The notes: generated from the letters alone by a model not told the origin. 64,000 nucleotides of DNA from Winogradskyella marina (GCF_015645385.1 NZ_JADOET010000009.1:1-64000); one strand, 5' to 3'; shown: positions 36,756-45,390, counted from the first letter of the stretch. Numbers and translations are program-made.

Positions 36756-37784
36756 ATGAAAAATATCATAGGGCTACTTGTTTTGACTGCGTTTTTAATG
36801 AGTTGTAATTCTGGAAAAAAAGAAAACAATCCTTACGGTAAAGCGAATAAGGAAACCATTTCTAAAGACCATCCAGGCAAAAAATTAATGGAGACTAATT
36901 GCTACCTATGTCATAGCGCAACTGCTGGTCATGATGATAGAATAGGGCCACCAATGATTGCCATTAAAAGGCATTATATAAATAGTGAAACTACCAAAGC
37001 AGAATTTACAGAGGCCATGCAAGCTTGGATTAAAAACCCAAATGAAGAAGATGCAAAAATGCCTGGTGCAGTACGACAATATGGTGTGATGCCTAAACAA
37101 TATTTTCCAGAAGAAACCATTGCGCAAATTTCTGAGTATATGTTTGATTTTGAAATAGATCAACCAGAATGGTTTGAAAATCATTATAATGAAGAAAGAG
37201 GAAAAGGAAAAGGAAAAGGAAAAGGAAAAGGAATGGGCAATGGTAATGGCCAAGGGAAAGGCAAAAACCAACAACAAGCTCAAACAAATTTTGAAGACTT
37301 ACCTTATGGAGAGCGAGGTTTAAAATATGCCTTAACAACAAAAGCGGTTTTAGGAAAAAACTTAATGGGAACTATTCAGAAAAAAGGAACTTTGGAAGCT
37401 TTAGATTTTTGTAATGTACAAGCTTATCCATTAACCGATAGTATGGCTGTGGTGCATAACGCGACTATTAAACGTGTAACCGATAAACCAAGAAACCCAA
37501 ATAATAAAGCTAATACAGAAGAATTAGAATATATAAACAACTTTAAGCAAGTTATCGCAAACAGCGAAGAATCTAAACCGCTAGTAAAAGAAATGGATGA
37601 TAAAGTGAAAGTATATTATCCAATTACGACTAATAATATGTGTCTACAATGTCACGGAAAACTTAATAAAACAATAGAAGCTTCAACTTTAGCAAGAATT
37701 AAGAATTTATATCCAATGGATAAAGCTATTGGTTATGATATTAATGAAGTTAGAGGCATTTGGAGTGTTACTTTTGATAAATAA
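36756..37784 (+). CDS. Two-heme cytochrome c lipoprotein with C-terminal DUF3365 domain
   Basis: Periplasmic, membrane-anchored electron carrier or redox sensor. Upstream in-frame codons exist from 36729, but ATG at 36756 gives a lipoprotein signal with lipobox FLMSC (Cys-17), so it is used; length 342. A small c-type cytochrome domain carries CYLCH (49-53). After a Gly/Lys-repeat linker comes a DUF3365/Tll0287-like domain ending in a second heme motif, CLQCH (296-300). It lies 74 nt after the phosphopantetheinyl transferase but has its own GTAAC-N4-GTTAC promoter, so it belongs to the redox gene group, not the biosynthetic cluster. A thioredoxin gene follows after 14 nt. Confidence 0.87.
   Translation: MKNIIGLLVLTAFLMSCNSGKKENNPYGKANKETISKDHPGKKLMETNCYLCHSATAGHDDRIGPPMIAIKRHYINSETTKAEFTEAMQAWIKNPNEEDAKMPGAVRQYGVMPKQYFPEETIAQISEYMFDFEIDQPEWFENHYNEERGKGKGKGKGKGMGNGNGQGKGKNQQQAQTNFEDLPYGERGLKYALTTKAVLGKNLMGTIQKKGTLEALDFCNVQAYPLTDSMAVVHNATIKRVTDKPRNPNNKANTEELEYINNFKQVIANSEESKPLVKEMDDKVKVYYPITTNNMCLQCHGKLNKTIEASTLARIKNLYPMDKAIGYDINEVRGIWSVTFDK
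37200..37231. repeat. Coding hexanucleotide repeat GGAAAA
   Basis: Five tandem GGAAAA units plus a partial one lie inside the cytochrome c lipoprotein gene and encode alternating Gly-Lys in the interdomain linker. Unit number changes would keep the frame, so linker length can vary without loss of function. Confidence 0.85.
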
Positions 37785-37798
37785 AATTCAAGTCAGGT

Positions 37799-38092
37799 AT
37801 GAGCAAATTTTCAGAAATAATAAATCAAGATCAACCCGTTTTAGTCGATTTTTTTGCGGATTGGTGTGGTCCTTGTAAAATGTTGAGTCCAATTTTAAAA
37901 GACGTAAAAGCAGATCTAGGAGATGGCATAACAATTATTAAAATTGATGTCGATAAGAATCAAACTTTAGCATCAAAATATCAGGTTAGAGGTGTGCCAA
38001 CCATGTTGTTATTTAAAAACGGAAAACAAGTTTGGAGACAGTCTGGTGTCCTTCAAAAAAATGATATTATAAATGTGATTAATTCACATTAA
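37799..38092 (+). CDS. Thioredoxin
   Basis: Small cytoplasmic disulfide reductase of 97 residues with the classic active site WCGPC (W22, C23, C26) and the cis-proline segment GVPTML. There is no signal peptide. The gene starts 14 nt after the cytochrome c lipoprotein and shares its promoter, so it responds to the same signal. Because genomes of this group carry several thioredoxins, I do not assign a numbered symbol. Confidence 0.93.
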   Translation: MSKFSEIINQDQPVLVDFFADWCGPCKMLSPILKDVKADLGDGITIIKIDVDKNQTLASKYQVRGVPTMLLFKNGKQVWRQSGVLQKNDIINVINSH

Positions 38093-38120
38093 TTGAATGT
38101 TTGAGAATTCAGTGTATTTA

Positions 38121-38134
38121 ATGATAATTATCAT
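38121..38134. promoter_or_regulatory. 14-bp perfect palindrome upstream of the small membrane protein
   Basis: ATGATAATTATCAT is a perfect palindrome about 55 nt upstream of the ATG at 38189. Its TGATAA/TTATCA halves resemble Fur-type half-sites, but AT-rich palindromes arise easily by chance in this genome. Confidence 0.35.
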
Positions 38135-38188
38135 ATTCCATTTTAAAATCTTAATGTAATTTTATAGTGTTGAATTAAATAGATAGCT

Positions 38189-38380
38189 ATGGTTAAAACA
38201 GTATTTATGTTAGTTAATAATTGGAATAATGGTGTTGTAATGATCGCAATTTTTGCAGTAGTATGTCTAGCTTTAGTTGGAGTAGTCGTTAATATGATGA
38301 TGAGTGGGAAATCTAAAGAAGCTTCTGATACTGTAGATGTATTAAACGACATACGTGACGATGATTACACAGATAATTGA
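38189..38380 (+). CDS. Small single-span membrane protein
   Basis: A 63-residue protein with one hydrophobic helix (about residues 17-39, VVMIAIFAVVCLALVGVVVNMMM) and an acidic, Asp-rich cytoplasmic or periplasmic tail (VDVLNDIRDDDYTDN). It is not a recognised family. A strong terminator follows directly, and the gene lies between thioredoxin and peroxiredoxin genes, which supports a real transcription unit. A role as a small subunit or regulator of a membrane redox complex is possible but unsupported. Confidence 0.65.
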   Translation: MVKTVFMLVNNWNNGVVMIAIFAVVCLALVGVVVNMMMSGKSKEASDTVDVLNDIRDDDYTDN

Positions 38381-38412
38381 GAATATTAATTTAAAAACTC
38401 AATATAAATTTT

Positions 38413-38448
38413 AAGAGGGTAGCGTATGTTAAGCTACCCTCTTTTTTT
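38413..38448 (+). terminator. Rho-independent terminator after the small membrane protein
   Basis: An 11-bp perfect stem, AAGAGGGTAGC (38413-38423) with GCTACCCTCTT (38433-38443), and a 9-nt loop, run into a T-tract. Confidence 0.9.
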
Positions 38449-38611
38449 ATACTTCAATTTTATTTAAACTGAAAAGCTACTGAAAAATTGTTTACATAAT
38501 CTGTAGTTAAAATGACTTGAAATCAGTTTGTTTAGATCGAAAACATATTATATAGTCGTTGCAATTCTGTCTCATATTGAGTCTAAGTTTTTAATCTAAC
38601 AACAGGTGATG

Positions 38612-38655
38612 GTAACTTTAGTTACATAGTTAAATTCTATTGTACTGTATATTTG
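38612..38655 (+). promoter_or_regulatory. GTAAC-N4-GTTAC activator site and promoter (peroxiredoxin)
   Basis: Inverted repeat GTAACTTTAGTTAC (38612-38625). A perfect -7 box TATATTTG (38648-38655) starts exactly 36 nt after the site start. The peroxiredoxin ATG is 27 nt beyond the box. Confidence 0.75.
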
Positions 38656-38682
38656 ATATAAACAAAATAAATACCTGTAATT

Positions 38683-39408
38683 ATGAACACAAATGAAATA
38701 ATAAGAGAAGAGCAAACATTTTCAATGCCAAGAATTGGAGATAAAGCGCCAGAATTTAAAGCCGTAACTACACAAGGAGATATTAATTACCCTTCAGATT
38801 ATAAAGGAAAATGGTCTATACTATTTAGTCATCCTGCGGATTTTACTCCAGTATGTACATCAGAGTTTATGACCTTTGCTCATTTAGAAGAAAAATTTGA
38901 AAAGGCAAATTGTAGCCTCATAGGTTTATCAATCGATGGTCTTTACAGTCATATCGCATGGTTAAGAACTATTAAGGATAAAATAGAATTTAACGGCATG
39001 AAAAACATAGAAGTTAAGTTTCCTTTAATTGAGGATATTTCCATGGAAGTGGCTAAGAAATATGGAATGATTCAACCTGGAGAAAGTAAAACACAAGCCG
39101 TTAGAGCGGTATTTTTTGTAGATCCAAACGAAACGGTCAGAGCTATTATTTATTATCCATTAAGCTTAGGTCGAAACTTTGATGAGTTATATAGAGCGTT
39201 AATCGCCATGCAAACTTCAGATAAATTTAATGTGGCAACACCTGCTGATTGGAATCCTGGTGATGATGTTATTGTATCACCAGCCGGATCTTGTGGTGTC
39301 GCTGAAGAACGAATGACAGATACTGAAGAGTTAGATTGTAAAGATTGGTTTTTCTGTACTAAAAAATTAGATAAAGATGTAGTACTGAAAGAAATTCTTA
39401 AAAAATAA
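38683..39408 (+). CDS. Peroxiredoxin (Prx6/1-Cys type)
   Basis: Cytoplasmic thiol peroxidase reducing hydrogen peroxide and organic hydroperoxides. At 241 residues it fits the longer Prx6 class. The peroxidatic cysteine lies in HPADFTPVCTSEFMTF, and the catalytic arginine region is AVFFVDP-x(2)-TVRAI. Extra cysteines (AGSCGVAEERM and near the C-terminus, LDCKDWFFCTKK) could act as resolving partners. It is a single-gene unit with an activator-type promoter upstream and a terminator downstream. Co-regulation with cytochrome bd and a cytochrome c points to redox or oxygen-linked control. Confidence 0.92.
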   Translation: MNTNEIIREEQTFSMPRIGDKAPEFKAVTTQGDINYPSDYKGKWSILFSHPADFTPVCTSEFMTFAHLEEKFEKANCSLIGLSIDGLYSHIAWLRTIKDKIEFNGMKNIEVKFPLIEDISMEVAKKYGMIQPGESKTQAVRAVFFVDPNETVRAIIYYPLSLGRNFDELYRALIAMQTSDKFNVATPADWNPGDDVIVSPAGSCGVAEERMTDTEELDCKDWFFCTKKLDKDVVLKEILKK

Positions 39409-39439
39409 TTTCATTCAGGCTTACAGAAATTAACATGCT

Positions 39440-39500
39440 GCTTAAAAGTTGATAGAACATTAGTTTGTTACAATCTTTATCAACTTTTAAGCGGTTTTTT
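39440..39500 (+). terminator. Rho-independent terminator after the peroxiredoxin
   Basis: A perfect 15-bp stem (39440-39454 with 39478-39492, beginning GCTTAAAAGTTGATA) with a 23-nt loop is followed by GGTTTTTT. Confidence 0.8.
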
Positions 39501-39622
39501 AAGCAAAATAATACTTAGGTGAGAATAAAAAAAGACCTCTAAAATACTGTTAAAATTAGAGCATAAAATCAAGGATTAAATTGCTTTTTTTTATCTTATA
39601 GACTATCCAAAAAAAGAAAACC

Positions 39623-40969
39623 ATGAGCATCATACAATTCGAAGACAAGCCTTTAGCACATTATTCTTATGCGATTATAAGTGATAATGAAATGGCTGTT
39701 GTAGATCCTTCTAGAGATCCAAAACCATACTACCAATTAGCAGAAAAACACAACGCAAAAATTGTTGCGGTTTTTGAAACGCATCCACATGCTGATTTTA
39801 TTAGTAGTCACTTACAAATTCATGAAGAAACTGGCGCTAAAATCTTCGTTAGCAAATTGGTTGGCGCAGATTATCCTCATACAACTTTTGATGATGGAGA
39901 TACCGTTAAAATAGGAAAGATTACATGTTCCGCAATTAATTCGCCAGGCCATTCACCTGATAGTATTACTATTATAGCAGTAGATGAAGATAATAATCAC
40001 GCGATGTTTTCTGGAGACACCTTGTTTATTGGCGATGTTGGTCGACCAGATTTAAGAGAAAAAGCGGGTGACATGAAAGCTAAACGAGAAGAATTAGCAA
40101 AAAGCATGTACCACACCATGACGCATAAATTCAATCATTTACCGGACAGTACAGTTGTATATCCAGCACATGGCGCAGGTTCTTTATGTGGAAAAAACAT
40201 GAGCACAGATAAGTCCAGTACGTTAGGAAAAGAACGCAAAGAAAATTGGGCGTTTAAAAGTTTAACCGAAGATCAATTTGTGGCTCATATTTTAAAAGAT
40301 CAGCCATTTATTCCATCTTATTTTGGATTTAATGTAGATATTAATAAAGAAGGTGCCGAAAAACTTGATTTATGTGTGGCTATACCAACGTTTCATTTTA
40401 AAGTGACTGATTTCAAAAATATGGAAGCTTTAATTGTTGATACGCGAAGCAAAGACGATTTTAAAAACAACCACATTCCCAATAGTATTAATATTATTGC
40501 CGAAACCGAAGATGATAAGTTTGAAACCTGGTTAGGCTCTATTGTAAAACCAAATGAAACTTTTTATTTAATAATCAATTCTATCGAAGATCGTGATAAA
40601 ATGCTGTATCGTATTGCTAAGATTGGTTACGAAAAACAATTAATCGGGTTACTAACTTTAGGTCAATCGAATTATGATGCATCTGAAGTTCTTGATTTAA
40701 AGGGTTTTGAAAATCATAAAAATAAGTATACCATAATTGATGTCAGAAATAAAAGTGAAGTCAATGAAGGGAAAATTTTTGAGGATGCTTTGGCCATTCC
40801 ACTTCATCAGTTAAGAGATGCTAAAAGTAAAATTCCTACAGAGAAACCTATCGTAGTGCATTGTGCTGGAGGATACAGAAGCGCAGCCGGAAGTAGTATT
40901 GTTTCAAATATTACAGGCAAAGTTGATGTGTTTGATTTAAGTGATTCAGTTAAGAAATTTCAGGATTAA
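39623..40969 (+). CDS. Metallo-beta-lactamase fold / double rhodanese protein (persulfide dioxygenase-like)
   Basis: Predicted enzyme of sulfane-sulfur metabolism, 448 residues. The N-terminal metallo-beta-lactamase domain (about 1-240) has THPHADFISSH, giving H, H and D ligands in the pattern of mononuclear-iron persulfide dioxygenases, then SPGHSPDS and SGDTLFIGDVGRPD. Two rhodanese-like domains follow. The first (about 255-345) lacks the active cysteine (NSIEDRDK in its place). The second (about 365-448) has it, C414 in HCAGGYRSAAG. The layout resembles CstB-type multidomain sulfurtransferases. Two small genes follow closely and probably form its operon. No GTAAC-N4-GTTAC site lies upstream. 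Confidence 0.87.
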   Translation: MSIIQFEDKPLAHYSYAIISDNEMAVVDPSRDPKPYYQLAEKHNAKIVAVFETHPHADFISSHLQIHEETGAKIFVSKLVGADYPHTTFDDGDTVKIGKITCSAINSPGHSPDSITIIAVDEDNNHAMFSGDTLFIGDVGRPDLREKAGDMKAKREELAKSMYHTMTHKFNHLPDSTVVYPAHGAGSLCGKNMSTDKSSTLGKERKENWAFKSLTEDQFVAHILKDQPFIPSYFGFNVDINKEGAEKLDLCVAIPTFHFKVTDFKNMEALIVDTRSKDDFKNNHIPNSINIIAETEDDKFETWLGSIVKPNETFYLIINSIEDRDKMLYRIAKIGYEKQLIGLLTLGQSNYDASEVLDLKGFENHKNKYTIIDVRNKSEVNEGKIFEDALAIPLHQLRDAKSKIPTEKPIVVHCAGGYRSAAGSSIVSNITGKVDVFDLSDSVKKFQD

Positions 40970-40982
40970 AAAACGATAGCAA

Positions 40983-41435
40983 TTGATAGCAGGAAAGCCA
41001 ACAAAAAAAGACTATATATTTGTTATTATTCAGGTTTTGCTTTTTGTGGTATATGTAGCTCCAATACAAATAATAGCCATAGACCTTTCGGAATGGCTAA
41101 GATATTTAGGTTTAATTGTGGCTGTTTTGGGATTCATATTTGGAGGTATAGCTTTGTTACAGATAAACACAAAATTATCACCATTTCCGACGCCAATTTC
41201 AGGTGCAAAATTGCTTACCAATGGCACTTATGCTATCGCCAGACATCCTATTTATACGAGTATTTTAGCAATCACATTAGGCTATGCAGTGTATGAAGCC
41301 TCAGTATTTAAGTTTATAATCTTCCTAGCCTTAGGGTTCCTATTTTATTTTAAGTCTATTTATGAAGAACAACTTTTAATGAACACATTTCCTGAATATT
41401 CAACCTATAAAACAAAAACGAGACGATTTATTTAA
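40983..41435 (+). CDS. Isoprenylcysteine methyltransferase (ICMT/PEMT)-family membrane protein
   Basis: Integral membrane protein of 150 residues with about four helices. The C-terminal SAM-binding signature of the family is visible (GTYAIARHPIYTSILAITLGYAV ... EEQLLMNTFPEYSTYKTKTRRF). The start codon is TTG at 40983: a stop lies just upstream in frame and there is no ATG before the first helix. It begins 14 nt after the rhodanese gene and ends 6 nt before the next methyltransferase, so the three are an operon. Bacterial members methylate phospholipids or unknown small substrates; which applies here is unknown. Confidence 0.8.
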   Translation: MIAGKPTKKDYIFVIIQVLLFVVYVAPIQIIAIDLSEWLRYLGLIVAVLGFIFGGIALLQINTKLSPFPTPISGAKLLTNGTYAIARHPIYTSILAITLGYAVYEASVFKFIIFLALGFLFYFKSIYEEQLLMNTFPEYSTYKTKTRRFI

Positions 41436-41441
41436 TATATT

Positions 41442-42047
41442 ATGAAGAGTAATCCAGCAGAATTTTGGGACGACCGTTTTGGTAACGAAGCGTTTATTTA
41501 CGGTACAGAGCCCAACACATTTTTTAAAGAACAATTAGACCACTTACAAGCAGGAACCTTACTTTTACCTGCTGAAGGTGAAGGTCGTAATGCGGTGTAT
41601 GCAGCAATACAAGGCTGGACAGTTTCAGCTTTTGATATTAGTGAGAAAGGAAAAGATAAGGCGATGCTATTATCGGAGCAAAACCATGTTTCTATAGATT
41701 ATAAAGTTGAAGGCGTTCTAGAATATCAAAGTCCTACGCAATTTGATGCCATTGGTTTATGCTATGTTCATTTTCCAACAGACATCCGAAAACAAGCACA
41801 CCAACACATTTTAAGTTTTTTAAAAAAAGGCGGAATACTCATATTTGAGGGCTTTGCAAAATCGCAATTAAAACATAATTCTGGTGGTCCTAAAAATGAA
41901 AATATGTTGTTTTCTCTTGAAGAGATAAAGGAAGAATTTACGAGTTTGGAGTTTTCTGTTTTAGAAGAACAAACGATAGCGCTTTCTGAAGGTGAATTTC
42001 ATAAAGGCGATGCCGATGTCATACGGTTTGTAGGTAAAAAGACTTAA
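41442..42047 (+). CDS. Class I SAM-dependent methyltransferase (TPMT/TehB-like)
   Basis: Soluble methyltransferase of 201 residues. The opening FWDDRFGNEAFIYGTEPNTF is typical of TehB and thiopurine methyltransferase relatives. The SAM site is an atypical but recognisable LLLPAEGEGRNAVYAA, followed by SAFDISEKG. Relatives detoxify chalcogen anions such as tellurite, or methylate small thiols. As the last gene of an operon with a persulfide-dioxygenase-like protein, S-methylation of sulfide or small thiols is a reasonable guess. A bidirectional terminator follows. Confidence 0.83.
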   Translation: MKSNPAEFWDDRFGNEAFIYGTEPNTFFKEQLDHLQAGTLLLPAEGEGRNAVYAAIQGWTVSAFDISEKGKDKAMLLSEQNHVSIDYKVEGVLEYQSPTQFDAIGLCYVHFPTDIRKQAHQHILSFLKKGGILIFEGFAKSQLKHNSGGPKNENMLFSLEEIKEEFTSLEFSVLEEQTIALSEGEFHKGDADVIRFVGKKT

Positions 42048-42066
42048 TGTCATTAAAGTGATAAAA

Positions 42067-42105
42067 AAAAACCACATTGAATAATAATCTCAATGTGGTT
42101 TTTTT
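42067..42105. terminator. Bidirectional terminator between convergent genes
   Basis: A 14-bp stem (42067-42080, AAAAACCACATTGA, with its complement 42090-42103) has A-run and T-run flanks on either side, so it can terminate both the methyltransferase operon (+) and the TlpA-like operon (-). Confidence 0.9.
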
Positions 42106-42114
42106 GTTTGAGCA

Positions 42115-42732
42115 TTACTTCAAACTGTTTAGAAATTCCTTGAATTTTGAAGTGTTATAATCTGCCATACCTTTATGCGTTAAGGCTAAATTTCCTTTAG
42201 CGTCTATAATAAAGGTGGTTGGTAATGCTGCGGATTCAAACATTTCAGGAAGGTTACTTGCGAGCTTATAAGTTGGGAAATCATAGCCTTTTCGTTTATT
42301 AAAGGCTTTTGCTTTTTCAAAATCTTTGTCAAAGGAAAGCATTACAAAAGCAACATCATCACCTATTTCGTTATGTAACTTATTAATACTTGGCATTTCT
42401 GCAACGCAAGGTGGACACCAAGTGGCCCAAAAATTCATAAAGATGACTTTGCCTTTTAAATCTTCAAGCGAAACTATATCCCCCTCAATATCCATAAGTT
42501 TTAAGTTGAAATCTGCCTTTATAGAGTTAGTCGTATAGCTTTCATCTTTATTATGATGTGCTATCGCCAATTCTTCCACATCAGGATTCATCAAACCCGT
42601 TTCAAGCACTCCACGTTGCACAAAGCCAATAACTTCGGTATGTAAACCTGTAAAGTAAAGTATGGCGAGAACGGCAATGAAAATCCCATTTTTAATCCAC
42701 GATTTCTTTATATTCTTTTTTTCTTTAGTCAT
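42115..42732 (-). CDS. TlpA/ResA-like thiol-disulfide oxidoreductase
   Basis: Membrane-anchored periplasmic thioredoxin-fold protein of 205 residues. An N-terminal helix (about 14-30) acts as anchor. The active site is WCPPC (C106 and C109) in FMNFWATWCPPCVAEMPS, with the cis-proline in ALPTTFIIDAKG. It is the last gene of a minus-strand operon with SoxB-like, DsrE-like and DoxX-like genes, 11 nt after the SoxB-like gene. In Sox systems a periplasmic thioredoxin (SoxS/SoxW) keeps the sulfur-binding components reduced, so a similar job is plausible. Cytochrome c maturation is the alternative. Confidence 0.88.
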   Translation of the reverse strand: MTKEKKNIKKSWIKNGIFIAVLAILYFTGLHTEVIGFVQRGVLETGLMNPDVEELAIAHHNKDESYTTNSIKADFNLKLMDIEGDIVSLEDLKGKVIFMNFWATWCPPCVAEMPSINKLHNEIGDDVAFVMLSFDKDFEKAKAFNKRKGYDFPTYKLASNLPEMFESAALPTTFIIDAKGNLALTHKGMADYNTSKFKEFLNSLK

Positions 42733-42743
42733 AATTTTAATTT

Positions 42744-44405
42744 TTAATGAAACTCATAATCCGTTTGTGGCACTGTAGAAAAAGAATATTCACCAAGATA
42801 TTCGCAATAGGCTCTACCTTCTAATTTTGGCGAAACTGGTGAGTTTTTCTTGAGATACTCTTCAACAGCTTCATGAATCGTGTAATCTTTTACTTCCACA
42901 TCTTTAACATTCGCCATTCTACACAAATTATCAATTGGATCACCAGGACGTACACATGCTGAAATAGTGTAGTATTCATCGTCTTGCATTGGTTCCCCTT
43001 TTACAGTAATTGAAGAAATACGTTCGCCTCTGTCATTCTGACTATTAAAATCGACTTCCATACCAGAAAAACGGACTAACCAACCACCAAAACGTTCGGT
43101 TGGGTTTTGAGAAAAGGCATTATGCATTTCTTTTTCTAACCAATCCTTAATTTGTTTTCCAGTAGCTTTTCCTGTTTTTACAGGTTCGTTTACCGGCAAT
43201 AAATTCCATAAATTCGCACGAGTAATTGGTGCAGGTTTACCGTCTTTTGGTACAATCGGGTTTCCAAATCTAAAACCATTAGAGATTGATATGTCAGCAC
43301 CTGTTTTCCAACGTGCAGCATCTGTAATCATATTATCCATCGGATTTTCAACCGTTAGATATCTGTAGATAGGTGTGTTTGTATAGCCAACAATCGTTTC
43401 TAAATTATCTTTATATGGTGCTTTTGCTTGATTGACAAGGGTTTGAATTTTTTCATCTGCAGGATAGGTTTTTGGGTCCACGTCAATCAAATCATAATCA
43501 TCACCAACCAATTTTCCATCGACAAAATGAAGGGTTAACTTCCCAACAAAAGAACCAAATGCACCTGGTTCTGTAACCTTAGCGTATTTCCCTTGAATCA
43601 TCTCACGAACACGCTCGTGAGTATCGTTTCCTAAAACAAAATTTGCATGTTCAGCAATAGGATTACTTGCCAATTCAACTTGTTTAAAAATACCAATATG
43701 TGTTACTAAGAAAAGCACATCTATGTTTTCGTTGACTTTAATGTCGTCCACCATTTTTTTAAGTTCGTCATCAAGTCCACTAAAACCAATATCTTCACTA
43801 AAAATAGGATTTTGTCTTACAGGAACGTCTGGATCGTTAATACCAACAAAACCTAAACGAACACCATCAATTTCCTTTACAGAATACGCAGGAAATAATG
43901 GATCTTCACTTTTATCATCAAACATGTTTTGAACGATGACGTCGGTTTCATAACCTTTCATAATTTCTAGCATCATATCTTTACCGTAAACCACTTCCCA
44001 ATTGCCAGGAATGATAACATCGTAGCCCATATTTTTAATAACGTCTTGCATTACTTTACCTTCAGATAAAGCAGCATAACCACTTCCTTGAATTAAATCA
44101 CCACCATCTACAATAATGGTTTTATTAGGGTTTGCTTCGCGTTCTCTGTCAAAAAGTGTTTTGATATTTGCAAGTCCGCCACGATTTTTAAACTCAATTT
44201 TATCGTTTTCCCAAAATAATTCAGGATGTGTATCTAATTGTCCATGAATATCGGCTGTTTGTAAAATGGTAATGCTTAAGGTGTCACCTTTAGTTGGGTT
44301 ATCATCTGCTACTTGATTCTTTTTTTCCGATTTACAGGAAACCGTTATGGCTAATATTCCTAAAAGGAAGACTGTTTTAAATATGTTTTTATTGTAATTT
44401 TTCAT
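42744..44405 (-). CDS. 5'-nucleotidase/SoxB-family metallophosphoesterase lipoprotein
   Basis: Periplasmic or outer-membrane lipoprotein of 553 residues (lipobox VSC, Cys-24). The N-terminal metallophosphoesterase domain shows the di-metal ligands: D52 and H54 in TADIHGQ, DGGDLIQGSG, VTHIGIF and LGNDTHE. The C-terminal 5'-nucleotidase-type domain spans about residues 340-540. The motif that reads GNHE in ordinary 5'-nucleotidases reads GNWE here, with a tryptophan as in SoxB thiosulfohydrolases. With TlpA, DsrE and DoxX neighbours, a sulfur-related hydrolase is favoured, but no SoxYZ, SoxA or SoxX is in the window. A plain nucleotidase remains possible. Confidence 0.8.
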   Translation of the reverse strand: MKNYNKNIFKTVFLLGILAITVSCKSEKKNQVADDNPTKGDTLSITILQTADIHGQLDTHPELFWENDKIEFKNRGGLANIKTLFDREREANPNKTIIVDGGDLIQGSGYAALSEGKVMQDVIKNMGYDVIIPGNWEVVYGKDMMLEIMKGYETDVIVQNMFDDKSEDPLFPAYSVKEIDGVRLGFVGINDPDVPVRQNPIFSEDIGFSGLDDELKKMVDDIKVNENIDVLFLVTHIGIFKQVELASNPIAEHANFVLGNDTHERVREMIQGKYAKVTEPGAFGSFVGKLTLHFVDGKLVGDDYDLIDVDPKTYPADEKIQTLVNQAKAPYKDNLETIVGYTNTPIYRYLTVENPMDNMITDAARWKTGADISISNGFRFGNPIVPKDGKPAPITRANLWNLLPVNEPVKTGKATGKQIKDWLEKEMHNAFSQNPTERFGGWLVRFSGMEVDFNSQNDRGERISSITVKGEPMQDDEYYTISACVRPGDPIDNLCRMANVKDVEVKDYTIHEAVEEYLKKNSPVSPKLEGRAYCEYLGEYSFSTVPQTDYEFH

Positions 44406-44460
44406 TTGTTCTTGTGTATTATTTTAATAGAATGCCTTTGGCTTGTTGATACTTTTTTAA

Positions 44461-44883
44461 TTATAAACTTAGACTTTTATACCCTTGTTTTTGAAGTTGA
44501 AAATTGTATAAAATACCGTTTTCAACAATTTTAATCCCTTTAGGAACCGTTGCTCTATCTACTTTAAATTTATTTAATGAAAAGCCGCAAGCAACGATAG
44601 TAACGCTAGCCTTTTCTGCTTTTTCAATAAAATCACCCATTTTTTCAGCGTCTGTTAAATCGCCAATAAGTTGACCACAAATAAGAATTTCAAAATTACC
44701 AAAGTCGTTTCCTTCTTCAACTTTTAAAGCTTCTGCAGTTAAGATTATGGGTTGAAATTGAGGCACTTTTTTAGTGACAACTATATAATTGTTTTTAGTT
44801 GTATCTGTGTTCTGTGCTTGTAGGTTGATGGTGCTTACTAAAGCGACCATTAAAAATATGGAACTAAGAATATATTTTTTCAT
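44461..44883 (-). CDS. Exported DsrE-like protein
   Basis: Secreted protein of 140 residues with a signal peptide (residues 1-23, cut after LQA). The mature part has a DsrE/F-like fold pattern (NFEILICGQLIGDL, then VTIVACGFSLNKFKV), with a cysteine in VACGFS at the position where DsrE-type proteins bind sulfur. Cytoplasmic DsrE relatives pass persulfide sulfur between enzymes; this one acts outside the inner membrane. It is 2 nt from the DoxX-like gene and 55 nt from the SoxB-like gene, all on the same strand. The role is inferred to be periplasmic sulfur carrier. Confidence 0.75.
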   Translation of the reverse strand: MKKYILSSIFLMVALVSTINLQAQNTDTTKNNYIVVTKKVPQFQPIILTAEALKVEEGNDFGNFEILICGQLIGDLTDAEKMGDFIEKAEKASVTIVACGFSLNKFKVDRATVPKGIKIVENGILYNFQLQKQGYKSLSL

Positions 44884-44885
44884 AA

Positions 44886-45290
44886 TTATTTGGTTTTTAA
44901 AAGGTTGTCGGTGTCATTCAGAATAAAAAATAGAAGTCCACCTAAAATTGCGATGTTTTTAAATAATGGTCCAAGCGTTGTTATTTGTCCGACTTGAACG
45001 GTTAATGTTATTGGAATTAAAACAGCCGTTAATACTATTGCAGCCCATTTGGTTTTGTAACCTATTAAGAATAGAAAACCTGCTACAATCATTACAATTC
45101 CTGAAAGAACAATAAGCAATTGAGGCTCACCAAAAAAATAGGCGATGCCTTTAAAGCTAGCTTGCTCAATGCGTTTTGCTGTTTTTTCAATATGTAGTAA
45201 ATGGTTGGTTCCTGCAACGAGAAAAATACCACTAACTAAAATACGTAATAGTTGTATGGAACGGCGACTTATTAAAGTGTTTGTCGTCAT
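44886..45290 (-). CDS. DoxX-family membrane protein
   Basis: Integral membrane protein of 134 residues with four helices, matching the DoxX family (LLRILVSGIFLVAGTNHLLH, IAYFFGEPQLLIVLSGIVMIVAGFLFLIGY, then NIAILGGLLFFILND). DoxD/DoxX proteins were named from the thiosulfate:quinone oxidoreductase of Acidianus; many bacterial members have unknown electron-transfer roles. The position in a SoxB-like/DsrE-like/TlpA operon supports a sulfur-oxidation link, passing electrons to quinone. Translation is nearly coupled to the DsrE-like gene (2-nt gap). Confidence 0.8.
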   Translation of the reverse strand: MTTNTLISRRSIQLLRILVSGIFLVAGTNHLLHIEKTAKRIEQASFKGIAYFFGEPQLLIVLSGIVMIVAGFLFLIGYKTKWAAIVLTAVLIPITLTVQVGQITTLGPLFKNIAILGGLLFFILNDTDNLLKTK

Positions 45291-45390
45291 TATTAAAATG
45301 TAAAAAGGTTTGTTTTGCTGAAGTCTTTCTTCAAGATAGTTTATATAACTATAGCGAAAATTCGAACATCAAATTTTAGAGTCATTGAAA

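Noticed and set aside
36906-37341. Minus-strand frames with Phe-Ser or Phe-Leu repeats
   Set aside because: They are the antisense of the GGAAAA coding repeat in the cytochrome c lipoprotein gene.
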